Of a stretch of 64,000 bases of DNA, positions 58,944-64,000 are shown one piece after another; positions within the stretch are counted from its first letter, which is position 1; the number at the start of each line of letters is the position of its first letter. The DNA is taken from assembly GCF_000784835.1 (NCBI RefSeq), contig NZ_JSFH01000012.1, forward strand, positions 270,346-334,345. The letters run 5' to 3'. The stretch is from Thermotoga sp. Mc24. GTDB lineage: Bacteria > Thermotogota > Thermotogae > Thermotogales > Thermotogaceae. The notes beneath the pieces were generated by a model. That model made no database searches. It was given only the letters and a program-made list of their open reading frames with translations, and was not told where the DNA came from. The translations under genes were made by a program, and so were the position numbers.

Positions 58944-60041
58944 TCATCCCTCCGGATAAAGGATTACCTTCAAAGCCTCTCTCGATTCCATGAGTTCCAG
59001 TGCTCTGTTTGCCTCTTTCAAAGGAAGTCTGTGCGTGATGAGTTTGGAAAGAAGTTGATAATTCCTGGACGTGATTGAAACCGTCTTCACGAAGTGTGAA
59101 GCATCACTGACCCAAATTCCCTTGAAAGTCGCGCTCTTCAAAACAAGCCATTCGTAAACCTTAAAAGGTACAGGATCCTGTGGCACAGCTACCCCCGCAA
59201 CAGCGTAAAATCCTCCTCTTCTCAGTAACTCAGCTCCTTCGAGAAGCGCTCTGCTGTCCCCCGTCGCCTCCAGGACAAAATCTGCTCCTCTACCGTGTGT
59301 GATGTCCATTATTGCTTTTCTTCTCTCCTCAGCACTCGTTTCTCTTCTGTTAAATGTGAGATCTGCTCCTATTTCTTCGGCGAGTTTCAGCCTGTTCGGA
59401 GAACCCGCTATTACAACCACCTTCTCCGCACCAAGACTCCTTGCTATAACAACTCCAAACAATCCCAAAGGTCCCGCTCCCTGTATAACAACGGTCTTCC
59501 CAGCAAAGGATTCAGGATACTCATCAAATGCGTGATATGCAGTTGCTCCCGAACACATCGCCATAGCAAGAACATCAAGATCGTCTTTTTCCGATACCTT
59601 TAAAACGTCTGTTTCTGGGTCCAGCACAATGTGAGAACTGTAGCATCCTCTGAGGTGAGGATACTCAGAACATCCCCTGTTTATTCCATAGACCTTTCTA
59701 TTTGGACAGAGATAAGGTTCTTTTGACACCTTACACCAGTAACATTCACCACAGGTGATACCCCTATTCCAGACTATCAAATCACCGGGTTTAAGGAGTT
59801 CTCCATTGAGATCTCTCTTTTCTCCGTTCACTTCGACAACTCTTCCTGCACCCTCGTGCCCCAGGATGATGGGAAGAGGTACTCTGGGATCTTCTCCGCG
59901 AAACATGTGAACATCGGAACCACAAACACCTGCAGAGAGAATTTCAACCAGAATAGATCCTCGTGGAATGTCTGAGATCTCGAATTCTTTATATACAAGA
60001 GGTTGATTGAACTTTTCGAGCACCATGGCGTGAGCTTTCAA
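58944..60041 (-). CDS. Zinc-dependent medium-chain alcohol/polyol dehydrogenase
   Basis: This protein of about 365 residues has both zinc sites of the MDR family: catalytic ligands in SAGVCGSDVHMFRGED and GHEGAGRVVE, and a structural four-cysteine lobe in TCGECYWCKVSKEPYLCPN. The nucleotide site is VVIQGAGPLGLFGVVIARSLGA. It resembles sorbitol/threonine dehydrogenases; in this operon a sugar-acid or keto-sugar-acid substrate is likely but not proven. TTG at 60041 is preferred because GGGAG lies eight bases upstream; an ATG at 60047 is nearly on top of that site. It is the first gene of the operon. Confidence 0.82.
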   Translation of the reverse strand: MKAHAMVLEKFNQPLVYKEFEISDIPRGSILVEILSAGVCGSDVHMFRGEDPRVPLPIILGHEGAGRVVEVNGEKRDLNGELLKPGDLIVWNRGITCGECYWCKVSKEPYLCPNRKVYGINRGCSEYPHLRGCYSSHIVLDPETDVLKVSEKDDLDVLAMAMCSGATAYHAFDEYPESFAGKTVVIQGAGPLGLFGVVIARSLGAEKVVVIAGSPNRLKLAEEIGADLTFNRRETSAEERRKAIMDITHGRGADFVLEATGDSRALLEGAELLRRGGFYAVAGVAVPQDPVPFKVYEWLVLKSATFKGIWVSDASHFVKTVSITSRNYQLLSKLITHRLPLKEANRALELMESREALKVILYPEG

Positions 60042-60081
60042 CCCCATCACTCCCTTTAAGATGTTTGATGTTTCAGATAGC

Positions 60082-60114
60082 GCAATCCTGATTGCAATTA
60101 TATCACAACTGTGA
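60082..60114 (-). promoter_or_regulatory. Promoter of the sugar-acid operon with two palindromic operator candidates
   Basis: The -10 is TATAAT on the minus strand (60102-60097) with a poor -35. A 12-bp palindrome TCACA-AC-TGTGA (60103-60114) lies in the spacer directly against the -10, and a 14-bp palindrome GCAATC-CT-GATTGC (60082-60095) covers the start point. A third short palindrome TTGTACAA lies at 60129-60136. Confidence 0.6.
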
Positions 60115-60246
60115 AGAAAGATTTGTTGTTGTACAAAATCAAATTCATATTTGTGTAATTATTGGTTCTTTATTTCGAAACATTAATTGGTGTAAAATTT
60201 CAAGAGATGAAATATCAAACATCTTACATTATAAGGAGGGGAAAGT

Positions 60247-62106
60247 ATGAAAAGGAAACTTGTTTGGTTATCGTTTTTATTACTGATATTCACGCTTGCT
60301 TTTTCTCAAGTAGCCAATGTGCCAAGGTCGGACTTACTAATTGTTCAACACTCTCACGGTAGAGTCTCTGATCCTGCTAATTGCAATATTTTCACGTCAT
60401 CCTGGAGATATCCGGCCAGAGGGCTTCATCAGTTGATCGTTAGACCTCTTTGGATGGTTGATCCTGCGAAAATGGAAATTATCAATGTTCTTGCAGAAAC
60501 TAGCCCTATTTACAACGATGATTTCACGGAAATGACTGTTAAACTTCGCAAAGGGATATATTGGAGTGATGGAGTGGAATTCACTGCCGATGATGTTGTC
60601 TTCGGAGTGAAATTAACGATTCAAAATGAAGGTATGTCTAACCACGTTCAACTCAAAGAATGGGTCAAAGATGTCGAGGCAAAAGATAAATACACTGTCG
60701 TTTTTAAGCTAAACAAATCCAATCCTAGATTCCATTATTATTTTGTCGACAGATGGGGTTGCTGGAGACCATTCCCCAAACATATATTTGAGAAAGTAGA
60801 AGATCCCGTTAAATTCAATTTCTATCCACCTGTTGGAACGGGTCCTTATGTTTTAAAATCCTATGATCCAAATGGATATTGGTTTTTGTATGAGAGAAGA
60901 GAAGATTGGGAAAGAACACCAGATGGTATACTTTATGGAATGCCACAACCTCGCTATGTGCTCTTCCAGGCTTATGATTCTCCTAGCCAAATGATTCTTG
61001 CCATGAGACAACACCAACTGGACGTCACATATACATTTTCTTTGGAAATGGTTAAATCTTTTTTGAAAATACCTACTGTTAGATTCTTCAGAAAAGATTT
61101 CCCTTGGGGTGAAACACTAGAACCAACAGTTACAGGCATTACTCTGAATACAATGCGCTATCCTTACAACATTCGTGATGTAAGATGGGCATTGGTACTT
61201 GCTATAAACATACTGGAAGTTGCAGATCTAGTTGCTGATGGGGCTGTTAGATTTGCCCCATTACATGTGCCACCAGAACCTGTCTGTGAAAAGTATTACT
61301 ATACAGCCTTGAAAGATTTCTTAGAGAACTTCACATTGCAAATTGACGATCAGACGGTATTCAAACCTTTTGATACCACACTACCCGATAAGCTGGCAGA
61401 AATGGCAAGGAAGAAGGGTTATAAAGTCTCCAAAGGTCAACTAGAAGAGTTGTTTGGCATCGGTTGGTGGAGATATGCTCCTGACGTAGCAGAAAAATTA
61501 CTGAAAAAACATGGTTTCAAGAGAAATGAACAGGGACAGTGGTTGTTACCCAACGGAACCCCATGGAAGATGGAAATAATTGTTAACCCAGACACAAACA
61601 GGCCAGACAATAGGGTACCTGCAGCAATTGCGCAACAGTGGAAAAAATTTGGAATCCAAATTGAAATAAGACCAACTTCTGATTCTACTGTGCACGCTTA
61701 TGGAGAATTTGATGCGTGCAGTGCCTGGCCAGCAGTAGAAACATGGGGAGGAGTAGCAGATATTTATAGAACATTATCTCCTTTCGCGAGCAGATATCAG
61801 CGACCAATAGGCGAATTCAACGCTGGTCATGCTTCCAGATGGTCTGACCCTAGAATGGATGAAATATTAGAAAAAATGGAAAAAACATCTCCATTTGATC
61901 CAGAAACAATAGAGTTAGGTAAAGAAGGATTAAAATTGTTAATTGAAGAAATGCCAAGCATTCCCGCTTTCCAACTGACATGGTTTGTGATTTACGATGA
62001 ATACTACTGGACAAACTGGTCAACCGTGGAGAATATCTACGTACATCCTGTCCATACTTGGCCTAATTTCGGTTTTGAATTGCCGTATCTGAAAAGAACA
62101 AAATAA
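60247..62106 (+). CDS. ABC transporter solute-binding protein, family 5
   Basis: This 619-residue exported binding protein has a signal peptide (MKRKLVWLSFLLLIFTLAFS) and family 5 features: VKLRKGIYWSDGVEFTADDVVFGVKL, GTGPYVLKSYDPNGYWFLYERREDW, and IRDVRWALVLAINI. Tryptophans are abundant (WRYPARGL, WGCWRPFPKH, FDACSAWPAVETWGG), common in carbohydrate-binding members of the family in Thermotogae. AAGGAGGGG precedes the ATG. It is divergent from the pectin/gluconate operon, so oligogalacturonide or another plant sugar is a reasonable ligand guess. Base composition is clearly richer in A+T than the neighbouring operon. Confidence 0.87.
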   Translation: MKRKLVWLSFLLLIFTLAFSQVANVPRSDLLIVQHSHGRVSDPANCNIFTSSWRYPARGLHQLIVRPLWMVDPAKMEIINVLAETSPIYNDDFTEMTVKLRKGIYWSDGVEFTADDVVFGVKLTIQNEGMSNHVQLKEWVKDVEAKDKYTVVFKLNKSNPRFHYYFVDRWGCWRPFPKHIFEKVEDPVKFNFYPPVGTGPYVLKSYDPNGYWFLYERREDWERTPDGILYGMPQPRYVLFQAYDSPSQMILAMRQHQLDVTYTFSLEMVKSFLKIPTVRFFRKDFPWGETLEPTVTGITLNTMRYPYNIRDVRWALVLAINILEVADLVADGAVRFAPLHVPPEPVCEKYYYTALKDFLENFTLQIDDQTVFKPFDTTLPDKLAEMARKKGYKVSKGQLEELFGIGWWRYAPDVAEKLLKKHGFKRNEQGQWLLPNGTPWKMEIIVNPDTNRPDNRVPAAIAQQWKKFGIQIEIRPTSDSTVHAYGEFDACSAWPAVETWGGVADIYRTLSPFASRYQRPIGEFNAGHASRWSDPRMDEILEKMEKTSPFDPETIELGKEGLKLLIEEMPSIPAFQLTWFVIYDEYYWTNWSTVENIYVHPVHTWPNFGFELPYLKRTK

Positions 62107-62130
62107 ATTCTTCTAAAATCTGAATTTTTC

Positions 62131-62153
62131 AGGGGGGCCTCCCCCCCTATTTT
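62131..62153 (+). terminator. Hairpin between binding protein and permease (probable leaky terminator)
   Basis: GGGGGG-CCT-CCCCCC followed by CTATTTT lies 30 bases after the binding-protein stop. Such a site would let the binding protein be made in excess over the permeases. The permease ribosome-binding site GGAGGAGG starts right after it. Confidence 0.6.
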
Positions 62154-62168
62154 GGAGGAGGTCCAGCT

Positions 62169-63176
62169 ATGTGGAAGTACACAATCGCTAGATTCATACA
62201 ATTTCTCATAGTTGTATTTATAAGCGTAACGGCTATTTTTTTAATAGTAAGATTAACTCCGAGCGGTCCTGTTGAAAACGCAATAGCAAGAATTTCATCA
62301 AGTGGAGCCTACCTAGAACCAAGTCTTGTAGAAAAAATGATAGATTCTTTGAAAGAAATGTATGGTTTAAAAGGAAATTTGTTTGAACAATATATCAACA
62401 CCTGGAAAAGATTGCTCACTTTAGATTTTGGCCCATCCTTGACTTACTTTCCAACCCCTGTGAAATCTATTATCAGAGAATCTGTTTTTTGGACAATAGG
62501 ATTGTTAGGCACGACAACCGTTTTATCGTGGATAATAGGAAATATACTAGGAGTTTTAGCAGGTTATTATGGTCAGAATTCACGCTTGTTGAATTTGATT
62601 GATACACTTTTCATGATTGTTAGACCTATTCCTTACTACATTCTCGCTTTTGTGCTTCTTATAGTATTTGCTTATTATATTCCAATTTTTCCCATAGGAG
62701 GGGCTTACACACCAGGTATAATTCCTCAAATGAACTGGGGTTTCTTTCTCGATATATTAAGACATGCATTTCTCCCTGCCTTGAGTTTACTACTCCTTGG
62801 AATAGCCGGTTGGTTTCAAAGTATGAAAATTATATCAATTAATATTAAAAGAGAAGATTTTGTCGTTTATGCAAAGTATGGAGGGGTACCGGATAAGAAA
62901 ATAGTTATGAAATATATATTTAGAAATGCCCTTTTACCTCAAATAACAGGCCTATCCCTTTCGTTGGGTCAAATTTTTGGAGGAGCTTTGATAACAGAAA
63001 TTGTTTTTTCTTACCCAGGGCTAGGTGGAGTACTCTATTCAGCCATTCTGCAGTCAGATTACAATACAATTTTAGGAATTGTTATGTTTTCAGTTCTGGC
63101 CATTTCACTTGGAACATTAATTTTGGACATAACATATCCTCTTTTTGATCCTCGAATTAGATACTCAAATAGGTGA
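62169..63176 (+). CDS. ABC transporter permease, DppB/OppB type
   Basis: This 335-residue inner-membrane protein has about six membrane helices. The N-terminus (YTIARFIQFLIVVFISVTAIFLIVRLTPSGPVENA) is typical of DppB/OppB. A large loop precedes the permease domain, and the ATPase-contact EAA region is seen in VVYAKYGGVPDKKIVMKYIFRNALLPQITGL. GGAGGAGG precedes the ATG. It pairs with the binding protein upstream and the DppC-type permease downstream. Confidence 0.93.
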   Translation: MWKYTIARFIQFLIVVFISVTAIFLIVRLTPSGPVENAIARISSSGAYLEPSLVEKMIDSLKEMYGLKGNLFEQYINTWKRLLTLDFGPSLTYFPTPVKSIIRESVFWTIGLLGTTTVLSWIIGNILGVLAGYYGQNSRLLNLIDTLFMIVRPIPYYILAFVLLIVFAYYIPIFPIGGAYTPGIIPQMNWGFFLDILRHAFLPALSLLLLGIAGWFQSMKIISINIKREDFVVYAKYGGVPDKKIVMKYIFRNALLPQITGLSLSLGQIFGGALITEIVFSYPGLGGVLYSAILQSDYNTILGIVMFSVLAISLGTLILDITYPLFDPRIRYSNR

Positions 63177-63186
63177 GGTGGATTGA

Positions 63187-64000
63187 ATGAGATATTTGAA
63201 GGATTTACTTCTTGATAAAAAATTTCGATTTAGCTTTATAGTAATGCTTTCACTAACATTTCTGGTGATTCTTTCTTTATTTTCTCCATACGAACCGACG
63301 CAATGGCAAGTTGTACCTGAAGAACTACCTCCTTCTTTTAAACACCCTTTTGGGACTACTTCGTTAGGTCAGGATCTTTTTTGGACTATTTGTTCAGCTG
63401 TAAAGAATAGTCTGGTGTTTGCTATCATAACGGCTGCAATATCAAGAGCTATAGCTGTAACATTAGGTATGTTATCTGGTTTCAAAAAAGGAGCATTCGA
63501 TAAAGTTCTCATGGCAATATCTGACGCTCTCATTTCACTTCCCAGGATTCCTATCTTAATTCTTATAGGAGCTATTTTCAAGGAATCTCTTCGTCTCTCT
63601 ACATTAGCTATAATTCTGGCATCAATTGGTTGGGCATGGGATGCGAGGGTGATTAGGTCTCAGGTTTTGAGTCTGAGGGAAAGGGATTTTACTTACACCG
63701 CTCTTCTCTCTGGATCAAAGGCTCTTTCAATTGTTTTTAAAGAATTCTTCCCTCATATCACTCCCATAATTTTTGCTTCTATCTTAAACAACATGATGTG
63801 GGCAATCGGAATAGAAACCACCCTCTCTGTCCTTGGTTTGACAAATCTCCTCGTACCAACGCTTGGAACCACATTATATTGGGCTATCAGTTATCAAGCT
63901 TTGTTTTTAGGTTATTGGTGGTGGATAGTTTTTCCGGTGCTTATCATAGTTTTTCTATTTGTTTCCATCTACCTCCTTTCCATCAGCATCAGTGAGTATC
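63187..64000 (+). CDS. ABC transporter permease, DppC/OppC type (cut by the window end)
   Basis: Starting at ATG 63187, after a GAGGTGG site, the frame is open to the end of the window, giving 271 residues without a stop. The N-terminus MRYLKDLLLDKKFRFSFIVML is followed by a membrane helix, HPFGTTSLGQDLFW (the OppC/DppC HPLGTDxxGRD-like motif), and the EAA segment FTYTALLSGSKALSIVFKEFFPHI. The end of the gene and the expected ATPase genes lie beyond the window. Confidence 0.9.
   Translation, partial: MRYLKDLLLDKKFRFSFIVMLSLTFLVILSLFSPYEPTQWQVVPEELPPSFKHPFGTTSLGQDLFWTICSAVKNSLVFAIITAAISRAIAVTLGMLSGFKKGAFDKVLMAISDALISLPRIPILILIGAIFKESLRLSTLAIILASIGWAWDARVIRSQVLSLRERDFTYTALLSGSKALSIVFKEFFPHITPIIFASILNNMMWAIGIETTLSVLGLTNLLVPTLGTTLYWAISYQALFLGYWWWIVFPVLIIVFLFVSIYLLSISISEY

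Overview
The window reads as chromosomal DNA from a hyperthermophilic Thermotoga of the T. maritima/petrophila/neapolitana group. The evidence is the paired toga proteins Omp-alpha and Omp-beta, NusG with a large inserted domain, RpoC of 1690 residues, HydF with the C-x-H...H-C-x-x-C ligand set, ThyX, and a DnaE of only 842 residues beside RluD. The species was judged from remembered protein features, not from a search. L7/L12 and the exo-polygalacturonase differ slightly from the T. maritima MSB8 sequences as I recall them, so a sister strain is likely.

Layout. (1) 1-5895: the end of a thiamine-precursor ABC transporter and a convergent 1415-residue CoA-dehydratase-activase-like protein. (2) 5956-11667: tRNA-Lys, -Leu and -Gly, then DUF401 membrane protein, uvrA, secG and tyrS. 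(3) 11675-14290: Omp-alpha and Omp-beta, the outer sheath (toga) proteins. (4) 14272-27822: tRNA-Ser and a very long co-directional, often overlapping run: nicotinamidase and nicotinate phosphoribosyltransferase (NAD salvage), PdxS/PdxT (vitamin B6), a degenerate GGDEF protein, a flippase-like protein, DUF2344, a CheY-like regulator, an RsbU-like phosphatase, YebC, a small putative beta-barrel, CheR, LspA, RluD and DnaE. (5) 27888-29732: an orphan peptide/oligosaccharide-binding protein. (6) 29792-43186, minus strand: the transcription-translation supercluster tRNA-Met/Thr/Tyr - rpmG - tRNA-Trp - secE - nusG - rplKAJL - rpoBC, with near-consensus promoters and leader/attenuator RNAs. (7) 43201-50605, plus strand: a 50-residue protein, ThyX, BamA-like Omp85, PurK, PurE, then a structured leader followed by HydF and an aspartase-like lyase. 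(8) 60041-50593, minus strand: an eight-gene pectin/hexuronate/gluconate operon. (9) 60247-64000: an AT-rich family 5 binding protein and two permeases, the last running off the window.

Most interesting points. The minus-strand sugar-acid operon appears to encode a route from tagaturonate through fructuronate, mannonate and gluconate to 6-phosphogluconate and ribulose-5-phosphate, using a C2 epimerase of the nickel-dependent LarA superfamily as the bridge. hydF is preceded by a leader with mutually exclusive hairpins and a terminator; the same leader carries a 32-codon open frame that stops just before hydF. The thyX start codon lies inside a perfect 9-bp inverted repeat. lspA and rluD overlap by 143 nt. 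Two genes appear to start at CTG or another rare codon. One tRNA with a CAT anticodon lacks an encoded CCA. I saw no CRISPR array, transposase, prophage or toxin-antitoxin pair. No gene-free stretch exceeds 300 bases; the longest are 60042-60246 (promoters and palindromes), 38673-38862 (rplL-rpoB attenuator) and 39805-39944 (L10 leader).
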